From the NCBI GenBank assembly GCA_904063045.1, contig CAJFCJ010000061.1:24186-88185 (forward strand): a stretch of DNA of 64,000 nt. Direction: 5' to 3'. Below are positions 11,358-21,934 of this stretch, in pieces. Below the pieces are notes generated by a model. That model had not been told where the DNA came from. It worked only from the letters and a program-made list of their open reading frames with translations, and ran no database searches. The translations under genes were made by a program, and so were the position numbers. The first letter of the stretch is position 1. Every line of letters starts with the position of its first letter. This DNA is from Dimorphilus gyrociliatus (Eukaryota > Annelida > Polychaeta > Dinophilidae).

Positions 11358-13482
11358 TCAATAATATAATTCTGAGCAAAGCTGCAGAAGCTGGTTTGCA
11401 TTAATTTCACCTGTTTTAAAATTTTCCCAAATTAAGAAAAGATCTTTTTGAATTTGGCTATAAGTCTTCCTTTGAAGTCTAATTATCTTTCTCTCACTTA
11501 AAAGCTTTTTGTACAGATTTATCATGTCTGCTTCCCTCTTTAACTCATCAATCACTAAATAAAAAGAAACATTTTCTCCAACAATTTTATTCAGCCTTTG
11601 ATGATAACCTTCCAGATCATTATTTGTCCTTATGCTTTGATCAAAAACAGACCAAGTCTCTGGAGACCAAAATGTATTTTTTATCCAACTATTAGACACA
11701 TAGTCCAACAAATCAGACAGTTTATTTTCTTTTATCAGTTGATTTTGAATTTTAGTGAATTGATTTTCAATCATGCCATGAGGCAAATATGGCAAAGACA
11801 TAATCATTCTCATGGATTCCCAAGCTCCCTCTTTTTTTCTAAATTCCCTGCTATAACCAAGTTCCTTAAACAAAAAAAATATTAATTGGATTGTTAAAAA
11901 TTTTAGAAATCAATAAACCTGAATTTTTCTAAATATTGCCTGAGACCAGTGAAATGAACATCCAGTCAAGACAGCATCAGGCCATATATTTTGTAAAGTT
12001 TTCCAAACAGCCTTTTCATAGTCTAAGACTATTTTCTTAGGAGCACAATTTTCAGCTAAATCCTTCACAGCCTTAAAAATTTAACATGATTGCTTATTAG
12101 TAAGTATATTTATGAAATGTAATTCTTACCTGGAAAAGTAGTTTATATGCTCTCTTTTTTTTAGAAGACAGAAAAGAAAAAAGCAAAGGAACTTGCTTAA
12201 GCTGTCAATTTTTTTTCAAAAATACATGAATAGAGTACATTTGAATGAAAGGTTCATTGGCAATCTTAAAAGTACCATCAAGGTACCAAATTTTACCCTT
12301 TGACAAAAGATCCAATTGATGATTTGTTGCAAAGATAATGATCCTCTCATTATTCATATTTATATCCTTCTTTAAAAATTCAGGAGGAATGAATGTCATA
12401 TTCAGCTCAAAGTTTTTATCATTGGGTACAATAGGCCTGTTCTTCCTTCTATTCCAATTTGCCACTTCTTTACAATTAATTATATTTGGTAAGTTTGAAG
12501 TACTAGAATACTTGACAAGAACATTTTCAGCAATTCTTTTACCTGAAGAATTTATATCACTAGAACAATTGTCTTTGATTTCATTTCTTATACGAATCCT
12601 GGTTTCTAAATTTTTTATTGGTGAATGACAATGAATGTTTGTCCCAATTGCAAAATTGCTTCCTTTTTGATTGATGCTTGCTTTACATTTTCTTTTTTTG
12701 CTTCTGACAGAACAAGTCCATACAGTAGTTGTTTTTGTTTTTAATTTAATAGTATATGAAAAACCTTTGTGAAAAAGTAAGTCTTTGCCTTTTTGACTTC
12801 CATGTGGCAGAATTTTAAAATGAAAATTGTCAGAAGAATTTTCTTTGGCAGATGTTTCACTTTCAAAAGATTCTTCCTCAATTTTTTCAGATTCTATATA
12901 TGCATTTTGAATTGTTTCAAAATTTTCAATTTCAATTTCATTATCATATTCAATATCACTTCCATTAATGATATTTCCTTTGTCAACCTTTGTGTTTATA
13001 CTTTCATCATTATTGTCATTGCTACTCCATGATATAGATAACCTCAATTCTTCTGTGAACTCTTCAGTACTCTTTTCTTGTCCTTGATTATTATCTCCTT
13101 TCTCATCAATTTTTAATTTTTCCTCAGTCATGCTGTTATTCTCCTCAATATTCTTTTCTGGATATTCAACAATTGCTTCTTCCTTCTCATTAAGTTTTGC
13201 AGTAGAATTACTTTTTATTGGTACACTTTCCCTGCATTTTTTTGGTTCATCAATTCTCTTTAACATCACAAAACAGGTTTTTTTAGTTATTTTATAACAA
13301 ATAAAACAGAGTGGTGATGCTGTTGATGAATCTGGAAGAAAAAAAAACAGTAAATGTTTTTCAAATAGAAGATAGTACAAACCATGCAGACATTTTATAT
13401 GACAAATATGCAGGCACAATGAGCATTGGCCTTTTATTTGCCTACCAACAAATTTATCATTGCAAATAGAACACTTGTCCAT
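11358..13482 (-). CDS. MULE C transposase (PHD-FLYWCH-MULE), one stop codon
   Basis: Exons (minus): 13482-13383, 13331-12130, 12071-11919, 11864-11358. Exon 1: finger CSICNDKFVGRQ...CSLCLHICHIKC, completed by CFIC in exon 2. Then an acidic, low-complexity linker, a FLYWCH finger (GSQKGKDLLFHKGF, VWTCSVRSKKRKC, HCH), and a basic helical region. Catalytic acids sit in WYLDGTFKIA, IVLDYEKAVW and TNNDLEGYHQRL. The tail is intact to SELYY. The only lesion I see is a TGA at 12205-12207 after FLKKN. It is the most complete transposase in the window and the best model for the family. Confidence 0.85.
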
Positions 13483-13902
13483 TATTCAATATTTTTTCTA
13501 AAATATTGGAGAAAAAGAAGAGCTAAATTAAAATTAATAAATGAATTTGTCATATCATTATTATGATTATTTATGTAACAATTAGTATTTTGACAATAAC
13601 ATTGAAAAAAAACTTCATTAACAAATAAAATTGCTAAATTTATGTTAGATTGATTATTAATAAAATAATCAATAAGTTTTTAATCACAGAGATTATTAAG
13701 AACAAAAAAAACCTCTAAAAATTAAAAATTTCATATTACCTCAAGAGAGTGAAAATAGAAGAGGAAGTTGATATTTTGTATCTCTTTTCCTGAAGATTTC
13801 TTCATTTCTACCAGTTTTTTTAAAGTTTTGTGTTAATTTGTTTTTCAACATATATTTATATTTAAATGAAAATTTCTTTATTTTATGTGTTCTTTTGATT
13901 CA

Positions 13903-14023
13903 TGGATGTTTTCTTTCAGTTTATGGACGTTTTCTTTCACTTTATGGATGTTTTCTTTCAGTTCATGGACGTTTTCTTTCGGTTTATGGACGTTTTCTTT
14001 CATGGACGTTTTCTGTCGCATCC
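13903..14023. repeat. Right terminal array of MULE C
   Basis: About seven units of ATGGACGTTTTCTTTCA (inverse of the left core), ending GACGTTTTCTGTCGCATCC at the 9-bp duplication. Confidence 0.9.
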
Positions 14024-14574
14024 TGGATCCATATGCACTCTATCCAAGAAAAAATTTCATTTGAAATGTCTAAAAGGTAACACTTCATTATTAATTTTGA
14101 TTAAGTTTTAAAGTTATTGTTTTAGATGGTTTTTGCTCAATGTGTACAACAATCAACAAATGCCAATTAAAAGTAATTTTGAACAAATATGATAACATTT
14201 CCATACTTCTTCAACAATCAGAAACTGAAGGTAACAATCCAATGGCAGTGGACAGCCAAACCTCAACTCCTGACGAAATATTGGAAGAGAAGAGCATGAC
14301 AGAAGCTGTTGTTACCACATTTCAATTGGAAGGAGAATTGCCAACAAGTTCTCCAGAGAACAAAAATATCATGGAAGTTGATCATGAAGAAGAGTGCATG
14401 ACAACTGAAATCATACAAGAAGATAATATTAATGTAGTTGATGCCTAAAATGAAATAGAAAGCTCATTTGAAGACATAATGGATGAGGTTAACTTAGATG
14501 ATGATGGAGCATTTAGAATTTTCAAGAATGGGAGCCAAAAAGGAAAACCATTAATGGTTCATAATGGTTATTTA

Positions 14575-14665
14575 GGATGTTGTTGAAAACGCCCACTGTT
14601 GAAAACGCCCACTGTGCTTGTTGAAACCGCCCACTGTGCTTGTTGAAAACGCCCATTGTTTTGAA
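14575..14665. repeat. Left terminal array of MULE D
   Basis: Four units, core TTGAAAACGCCCACTG. The matching inverse units are at 17168-17212. Confidence 0.9.
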
Positions 14666-14817
14666 CTATTACATTAAACTTACCAAAGCTGTTTAAATAC
14701 CTTTGAAATTGTAATACTTTATATTGAAATAATACAACTGAAGGAATAAATCTGGTTTTACAATTGTATTCAGCAAATAGAATCATTTAGAGTAAATATA
14801 AAAGATGACAAACAGAT

Positions 14818-16739
14818 TCATGGATGATAAATTGCTGAACATTTTTCCAACAGCTCACTTGCACAAATATCACCATTTTCAAACTCATCCCAATATTCAT
14901 ATATTTTCTTCTGAATGTTGGCATAGATTTTTTTTTGCATCCTAGAAATCTTTTTTTCTGATAGTAGCTTTTGATATACATTAATTAGATCACTTTCTCT
15001 TTTTAGTTCATCCACAATGAGGCATTTTCTTGCAAATTTCTGTTGAATTTGTTGTGGAAACCTTCCAAGTCATTATTTGTTCAAATAGCTCTTTTAAACA
15101 CTGACCAATTATTTGGTGACCACAAATCATTATCTATCCATGTTTCCTCCATGTATTTCACAAAATTATTTAATTTGCCAGTCTCAGCTAAGTTCCTTTT
15201 AATCTTTTTAAAGTGATGTTTTATAATATTACTGGGAAGAAAAGGAAGAGCTAATATCATCTTCATTGCATACCATTCTCCTGTTTTATTTTTGTAGTCT
15301 CTACTATAGCCAAGGTCCTAATGTGTTTTTTAAATATTAAAAATTCTTAAAATATCATAAAAAATTACTACCTTTATTGTTCTAAATACAAATTTATTTC
15401 AGAATACCCTGACACCAATGAAATAGACATCCACCTATTTCTGCATTTTCCCAAACAGAAAGAATTGCTTTCCAAATTGCCTTTTCAAAATCAATAACAA
15501 ATCTCTTTGGCTTATAATTATTTGTTAATTCACAAACAGTCTGAAAAAGTTCAAAATCACCTTTGGAATATATTTAGAAAAACTTTCATCTTACTTGAAA
15601 CAACAGTTTATATGCTTTTTTCTTTTTTGAAGACATAAACACATTTAATAGTGGTACTTGTTTTAATTTCTCATTTTTTTTCAAAAATCCATGTATAGAG
15701 AATATTTGTATAAAAGGATTATGGGCATGTTTAAAGGTTCCATCAAGAAACCATGTTTTAGTTGAGGAAAGAAGTTGCTTATTTGTTGCAAAAATTATAA
15801 TGCGAAACCCATTTTCATTAATATCTTTTCTTAGAAATCTGTCAGGTAAAAAAGTATAATTTAGGAAAACGTTAATACCATCTGGTTCTCTTCGACGATC
15901 TTTTCTCTTGTGATAATTGACAATTTGTACACAGGTTGTTAGTTTTGGCAAATTTTCAGCATCTGTGTGATTTATCAAAACTTCTTCAACAATTCTTCTT
16001 CCACTTAATATTAGATTTTCTTGACTTTTATTTTTTAAATAATTTCTTATCAGCAGTTTTCTCTCATTATCCTTATTTCCCAAATGTATGTGTGCTCTTT
16101 TACCTAAAGTAAAAGAACTTCCATTTTGATTGACACTAGCAGGACATCTTTGATTTTTATTTCTCCTGCTGCAAATCCATACAGTTCTCTTCTTTGTTTT
16201 TAATTTTACATTAAAAGAAAAGCCATTATGAACTAGTAAATCCTTTCCTTTTTGGCTACAATTTTCTATAATTTCAAATTTAGATGAATCACAATTTGTA
16301 ATACTAGGTGATTCTTTTTCAAAAGAGTTTTCTTCAAGATCACTGACTTCAAAATTAGGATCACTACCAACACTTGAATTTGTAATATCAAGTGAGGGAT
16401 TATTAATATCCATCACATGTTCATCATACAAATCGTAATGAAATGGTATTTGATAATGCTGTTGATCATTGCTTTCAATGATATTTTCTGTAGTTGTCTC
16501 ATTATGTTGATCACATTTTTCAAGTAGTATTATTTTTAAATGGCATTTTGACATTGTTAAACATACTGAGCAAAGACATTTGTCAGACCCTATTTAATAA
16601 ATTATAAATATTTAAAAAAAGAAAACAAGTGAAACTAACCATTAATGCACTTCTTATGATAATTATGATGACAAAGGTTACATTTGAAGCCAGTGTTGTT
16701 TCTTTTAATAAACTTCCTACAAACATTGCATGACACCAT
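14818..16739 (-). pseudogene. MULE D transposase, decayed
   Basis: Exons (minus): 16739-16640 (finger CNVCRKFIKRN, CNLCHHNYHKKC), 16589-15595 (CLCSVC, acidic linker, FLYWCH finger with VWICSRRNKNQRC and HIH, then WFLDGTFKHA), about 15540-15370 (second acid in FVIDFEKAIW) and 15317-14818 (third acid in TNNDLEGFHN). The first two exons are intact. Exon 3 has an in-frame TAA at the HWCQGILK end, exon 4 has TGA just before TNNDLEG and a frameshift near 15020. Inactive itself, yet inserted cleanly, so it decayed after transposition or was moved in trans. Confidence 0.85.
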
Positions 16740-17167
16740 GTTGTTTTCAGGGAATGATTTTAAGATTTTCAAACTTATTCAATTTTCTTGAAAATTAATT
16801 GATTATTTTGTAGACTTTCAAGTAGCAATGTATATTTAATTATTTATACATCAATTAAGTCATGAATTATGTTTACAACATTAAAATTAACCACAAAAAA
16901 TTATAAAAATAATAAATTGATCTTACCTCTGACTGAGTGATATTTGGAGAGGAAGTAGAATTAAAAATGGTGAAAGATTCTTTTGTAAAAATAAAAACTG
17001 GTAGTAGAAGATTTTTTTTAAATGATCAAATTTTATTTATAATTCTTTGGCAATCAATTTTGATATTCTCTGTTTCAATAAAATAAATATATTAAGAACA
17101 CATATTAAAAGTTTTAATATTAATAATCAATAATCCTAAAATTGATTATAAACATATTTTAAACCAA

Positions 17168-17212
17168 AGTGGGCAGTTTCAACAAGCACAGTGGGCGTTT
17201 TCAGCAACCCCC
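17168..17212. repeat. Right terminal array of MULE D
   Basis: Two units of GTGGGCGTTTTCAACAAGCA type, ending CAGCAACCCCC at the duplication. Confidence 0.85.
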
Positions 17213-18530
17213 GGTTATTTATATACTATAAAAGGACACAGAGAACACTTTAGAATATGGAGATGCAGTGTGAGAAATCAAAAAAAAAATGTCCTGCAAG
17301 CATAAATGAATATAAAGGTAATTGTCAAATTGGCTCTAAGCAGCACATTCATCCTCCAACAGCAAATTTGGAAAAGATCATAGAAATGAAAATTAAAATA
17401 AGAGAAAGAGCAAATAAAGATTTAAATGTCAGCAGCAAAAGAATAGTTGAAGATTCTTATCTGCAAAATGAAAATGTGTCCAATTTTCCAAAGATGTCAA
17501 CATCAAAAGCAATTGTTAACTACCAAAGGAGAAAAAACAGGCCAAAGGAACCTGCTAAGATGTGGTTTTTAGATGGAACTTTTAAAGTTGTAAATCCTCC
17601 ATTCAAACAGCTGTTTTCCACTCACTCATTTCTAAAAAAAGATGGTGTTTTTCCTCTTCTTTTTGCAATGACATCATCAAAAAAGAAAATCTGTTATTCC
17701 CTTTTATTTAACGTATATTATTAATATTTTTAAAAAAGTCTACAAATATTTCTGCAGGCTATAAAAAAATTGATTGCTGAAAAATCACCAAATAAAATAT
17801 TGGTAGATTTTGAAAGAGCCATTTGGAAGAATTTACAAAAGCATTTTCGAGATGCTGAAGTAAAAGGCTGTTTATTTCACTGGACTCAGGCAGTTTTCAG
17901 AAAGATTCAAGTACAAATTCATTTTGTGTTGAATATTTTCTTTAAAATTAATTTTCTTTCTGTTTTCATAGGAATTTGGTTATTCTGGTGAATATAAAAA
18001 CCACTCTGGGCAAAAAACTGAAATGAAAAAGCTATTGGCTTTACCATTCCTACCTGCTGATGTTATTCCAAATGAATTTTATAAAATAAAGCAACATTTG
18101 AAAGCAATTGAGAAGTTGCAGGACCTAAAAACTTATATTGAGGATACTTGGATTGAACATAACATGTGGACACCCTCTTCTTGTTCAGCATATGAATCTT
18201 CAATCAGGACAAATAATGATATTGAGGGATTCCACAATAGGTTAAATATAAATGTTGGCAATTCTAAATCTTTCTACAATCTGATAGATGAACTAAAAAG
18301 AGAGGCTGATCTCATTCCAATTTATCAACAAATGCTCTAAAATATATTTTTCACATTGGATACATGTTATTCTTTTAGTTTAAGTAGTTACTTTTAGTGC
18401 TTTATTTTTGGTATGGTGCTTTTCATGTTATTTTAGTAAATAAATCACTTCGGACTATTATTATAATTTTAAGTTTCCAATATTTTTTTAACATTTATAT
18501 TTATCATTTTCTAAATAAAAATAAGTCTTT

Positions 18531-18637
18531 GGCCATTTTCAATCAAACTTCTGGATGTTTTCAATCAAACCTCTGGCCATTTTCAATCAAGCCTATGGCC
18601 ACTTTCAACTGACCTCTGGCCATTTTCTACTAGTCCC
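18531..18637. repeat. Right terminal array of MULE A
   Basis: Six units of CTGGCCATTTTCAATCAA type, the inverse of the left array of A, ending near CTACTAGTCCC. Confidence 0.85.
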
Positions 18638-19228
18638 CTGCAGGATGAATGTCCTTGAGGTATCCATCCTTTGGAAGAGGTTAACATTGGCCATACATTT
18701 ATTTGAGTTTATAATTTTACAAGGCAAAAGCTATGGCCGAAAGAACCAAATTTTATTATTTAAATAGAGATTTCATTCCAGATGATTTTTTGCAAGATGA
18801 TATACATGAAAATAAAGAGAAAATTCTTATTTTTACTAACAGTCACGAACTTAATCTGCTGGGTCAGTCAAATCACTGGTTTATTGATGGAACATTCAAG
18901 ATTCTGAAGGATCTATTTTATCAGCTCTTATCTATACACAGCTATGTAAAAATGAAACATGTTCCCTTACCATTTATCTTTATGACATCAAAAAAAGAAG
19001 CTATAAAAAGCATTTAAGGCATAAGTTTGAGGAACTTATTCTTCAACTTTTAAAAATCTATTTCATATTTCAGAGTATTAGACACCTGATTGGCATGTCA
19101 CCACCTGAGAAAATTACAATTGACCTTGAGATGGGTCTGTGGAGAGCTATATCCAAAATATATCCAGAATCAAAAATTCATGGATGTGTATTCCATTTCA
19201 CACAAGCAATATACAGGAAACTGCCTGT
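18638..19228 (+). pseudogene. MULE E transposase, exon 2 end and exon 3
   Basis: Reads LNRDFIPDDFLQDDI, then HWFIDGTFKI (first acid), SIHSYVK, FMTSKK; then after a short intron with GC in place of GT, exon 3 at about 19074-19228 with KITIDLEMGLWRA (second acid) and HFTQAIYRKL. Closest to element B over the whole stretch. A short deletion after SYVK and loss of the last exon make it non-functional. The segment just after A seems to have lost part of exon 2. Confidence 0.75.
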
Positions 19229-19368
19229 ATAATATTCATTTTAAATTAACATTTCAAAAAAAGGACAATTTCATATTTATAGAACTCAAAGCAAGAACTG
19301 AGATAATTAATTTCAGTTGTAGTAAGTTAGGAAGAGGTTTATTCTATAATTTCTACATTAATACAGTA

Positions 19369-20602
19369 CCGGCGGTAAGTCACTGTTACACCTCAAAAAA
19401 ATAATATTTTCTTGATTTTTTCTCTTTCCACGCCTAAAGAATGAAAATGAAGGATATTATTATATTTAATAATATTCTTCTTATCATTATAGAAAGAAAA
19501 TATATGTTTTTAATTTAAAGGCATCTAAATCAAACCCCAAGTGGACGGCCCATCAGGTATTATATAATTCTGTTATACCAATATCTCTTTCTCTAACAAC
19601 AGTGAAGCAGGTACTACGAAAAAATAACTTAAATGGGAGAATTGCAGCCAAAAAACCTGCTTTATCTAAGAGGCAGATAATAAGTAGGAAAGAGTTCTGT
19701 AGAGAGAGAGAAAACTGGGGGATTGAAAATTGGAAAAAAGTAATTTTTTCTGATAAATCAAAGGTTGAGCTGCATCCTAGGAGAAGGGAGTTTGTTAGGA
19801 GGCCACCAGGTAAATGGAATGACCCCAAATATACCACAAAAACAGTAAAATTTGGGGGAGGGAATATAATGGTGTTTGGCTACATTAAGTTCAATGGAGA
19901 TAGGGGCCTAGCTTTAGTATCTAATCACATGACAGCTTCGGATTATGTCAAAATTTTGAGCAGTCATGTTGTCCCAAATTATAGGAGAGGGGAAATTTTC
20001 CAGCAGGATGGGGCTAGCTGTCATACAGCAGCCAGAACAAAAGTGTACCTCGAGAGAAAGGGAGTAGAAACACTGGATCCATGGCCAGCAAACAGCCCAG
20101 ACCTGAACATAATTGAGCAAATATGGGGCATATGCAAAAAACATTTAATGGCACATAAGCCAAGAAACAAGGATGAGCTGTGGGAGATGTTCAGAGAGGA
20201 ATTTTATAAAATTTCAGAATTGGAAATTCAATTCTTATATGAGACAATGGAAAGAAGGCTTAGGGCAGTTGTAGAAGCTAAGGGTATGCACACAAAATAT
20301 TAAGGCATTAAAAAATATAATATCCTGTAAATAACAGTCAAAATAAGAACAAAAAAATATTTTTAATATTCTTTTAGAGTAATTTTTGTGATTGTTAACA
20401 AGTACTTATGCTCCCATAGAAAATAGGCCTACCACATTAAAATATCAATAATTCAGAGATTTGAAATATATTTTCTCTCTATAATGATAAGAAGAATATT
20501 ACTAAATATAATAATATCCTTCATTTTCATTCTTTAAATACGGAAAGAGAAAAAATCAAGAAAATATTATTTTTTTGAGGTGTAACAGTGACTTACCGCC
20601 GG
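19369..20602 (+). mobile_element. Tc1-like element with about 140-bp inverted ends
   Basis: A 1234-bp element bounded by TA on both sides (19367-19368 and 20603-20604). The ends start CCGGCGGTAAGTCACTGTTA and remain near-identical in inverted orientation for about 140 bp (left to about 19509, right from about 20463). It contains one transposase frame. Long, little-diverged inverted repeats point to recent activity compared with the MULEs around it. Confidence 0.9.
19519..20303 (+). pseudogene. Tc1-like transposase, N-terminally truncated
   Basis: The open frame runs without a stop from about 19519 to 20303; the first ATG is 19602. Catalytic triad: D in VIFSDKSK, D in IFQQDGASCH and E in SPDLNIIEQIW, with 35 residues between the last two. 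The C-terminal linker is intact. The N-terminal paired-type helix-turn-helix region is missing: the frame begins at the level of the second half (VKQVLRKNNLNGRIAAKKP), where the relative at 30870 has about 75 more residues. The element could therefore be an internally deleted copy mobilised in trans. Confidence 0.82.
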
Positions 20603-20604
20603 TA

Positions 20605-20762
20605 GTTGGGATTAGGTTAGGAACAATATTCAAGCAATTGATTTGTAATTAGGTGGGTCCAAACTAAGGGTTAAGAACAGTAAAACCCTAAAAACAGGCT
20701 CCAGGGCTGGGTTAGGGTTTGGGTAAAACTGAAAAACTGTGGGCGTTTTCAACAACATCCCA
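20605..20762. repeat. MITE half with MULE D-type end
   Basis: Ends in GTGGGCGTTTTCAACAACATCCC, the inverse of the terminus of element D. The body (GGTGGGTCCAAACTAAGG, CCAGGGCTG, TTAGGG words) matches 39648-39850. The left half is absent where the Tc1-like element abuts. Confidence 0.65.
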
Positions 20763-21934
20763 AAAATAGTGCTCTTGGTAAAGAATTGCTTTGTGTCAAG
20801 GTGAAAATATGTGTTTACATATATTGATGATGAAAAAGTTGATAAAGGATTGAGAGGACAAGCATTGACAACAGCTATTTTATCCTACTATGAATAATCA
20901 TTAAAATTATTTAAGTGTCTAAGTTCTGTATAGAAAGAATGGCCAATAGAAAGAACATCCCTAATATGGACATACTTTGTTCTTTTACTCCGCAGTCAGC
21001 AGCAAAATTTGTTTAAAAACTTAAATATTCTAAAAGAAAATTTAATTATTAAAAACGTGTCTTTAAACTTCAAAGATTCTATTTAATCAACACAAGGGTT
21101 AGAACAGATATTGAAACAATTAAATCAATTTACACTATTAGTTAGGAATATTAAACAATAGAAAATTATTGTTAATATCTTAAACTATAAATCAACCATT
21201 TTGTATTGATATACAAAAACAGTGCTGACATTATACAGTTTCACAAAGAGGTCCTCATATAGAAGTTGTAAATAAAATTTTATTGGCATGTGCAATTTGA
21301 TCACAACTAAAACATTAATGTAACAAAAAAATAGCAATTACAGAATTATCATTGCCACAACAATACTAAAATTGTACTTTGTCATATTGGAATTGTAGGA
21401 ATTTATGAATAATCATACAATCATTTAACAGGTCTACCAGTTTACCATTCTAAATATAGAAAGAAAGAATCTAACTAAAATATTTTTAAAAATTTTGGAA
21501 ACTTCTTATACCTTTTATTTTCAGAATTTATTTTTTGAAGAATAAAGTATTTCGCAAAAAAATTGAAACACCAACTGGATAGGCTGAACATTAAAAATCT
21601 TTTCACAAAGAAAAAGTTGTTTTTCTGAATTTTGAGGAAAAGAAGTGATTTTTCTTCAATAGAATTAGGTTGTTTAAAGGGTACTTTATACAATTTAATA
21701 TAATATTTCTTTTTTACAGCTTTCTAAAACATTTTTTTTTACTTTAGACAACAGGTAGTTTTTCACAATTTTCTTATATAATTTAAAGTGTGACATAAGT
21801 ATCCATATGAACATGTTTTTTGTCTAAATAGTTATAAATCATTCGAATTTCGAACAATTTGAAATTATCAGACAATTCTTTCAACTTAGTAGCTAATATA
21901 ATACCATAAGCAAATAGGAGAGCTTGCAAGACAG
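20763..21934. other. Gene-free stretch
   Basis: AT-rich; no coding region or family-level repeat that I can support. Confidence 0.4.

Larger units (their letters stand above)
10754..14023 (-). mobile_element. MULE 'C', complete ends, 9-bp duplication
   Basis: A 3270-bp element flanked by TGGATCCAT at 10745-10753 and 14024-14032, identical. The left end opens GGGGTTGACAGAAAATGTCC; the right end, reversed, opens GGATGCGACAGAAAACGTCC. Unit core is TGAAAGAAAACGTCCAT. The left side has two arrays (10757-10850 and 10999-11150), each followed by the same AT-rich stretch (CATTTAAATATAAAT), so the left inverted repeat is duplicated head to tail; the right side has one array (13903-14023). Inserted in exon 1 of element A. 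Confidence 0.9.
14575..17212 (-). mobile_element. MULE 'D', complete ends, 9-bp duplication
   Basis: A 2638-bp element flanked by GGTTATTTA at 14566-14574 and 17213-17221, identical. Ends GGATGTTGTTGAAAACGCCC and, reversed, GGGGGTTGCTGAAAACGCCC. The left array has four units (TTGAAAACGCCCACTGTGC), the right about two. It lies inside the FLYWCH coding region of element A, in the opposite orientation. Removing it and one 9-mer restores A's reading frame across the junction. Confidence 0.92.
10697..18340 (+). pseudogene. MULE A transposase, interrupted twice
   Basis: Pieces: exon 1 10697-10753 plus 14033-14076; exon 2 14126-14574 plus 17222-17712; exon 3 17758-17910; exon 4 17972-18340. C splits the zinc-finger exon and D splits exon 2 inside the FLYWCH finger: SQKGKPLMVHNGYL lies before D and IWRCSVRNQKKKCPASIN after it. 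Catalytic residues remain in MWFLDGTFK, LVDFERA and NNDIEGFHN. Lesions: frameshift in the finger, TAA at 14446-14448, loss of roughly 50 residues between RPKEPAK and MWFLDG, and a TAA that removes the C-terminal tail. Dead before or after the insertions; the order of these small lesions cannot be told. Confidence 0.82.
10266..18637 (+). mobile_element. MULE 'A', carries two further MULEs inside
   Basis: Inverted ends of more than 110 bp: left 10266-10390, right about 18490-18637. Both contain GAAAAYGGCCA units with the same linkers in the same order (AGAGGTCAGTT, then TAGGCTTGATT, then AAAGACTTATTTxTATxTAGAAAATGATAAA). About four units on the left and six on the right. Without insertions C and D the element would be about 2.45 kb. 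The outermost left bases seem lost and I found no clean 9-bp duplication. It sits in the first intron of element E. Confidence 0.82.
7186..19367 (+). mobile_element. MULE 'E', oldest host element, broken by insertions
   Basis: Outer layer of the nest, plus-strand coding. Its likely left end (7186-7235) has repeated units with core GTGTGAAYRTACCC. Its 5' flank continues on both sides of element B (7357-7365 and 9734-10121; the latter is homologous to B's own 5' leader, e.g. TTTGGACAAAGTT). Exon 1 is at 10122-10221; element A then interrupts it at 10266; remains of exons 2 and 3 lie at 18638-19228. The right end is not identified and may be lost at the Tc1-like insertion. It belongs to the same subfamily as B. 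The extent is inferred from homology to B, not from intact ends. Confidence 0.55.

Noticed and set aside
14568-14786. 72-residue frame with QWAVSTSTVG repeats
   Set aside because: Translation of the left array of MULE D.
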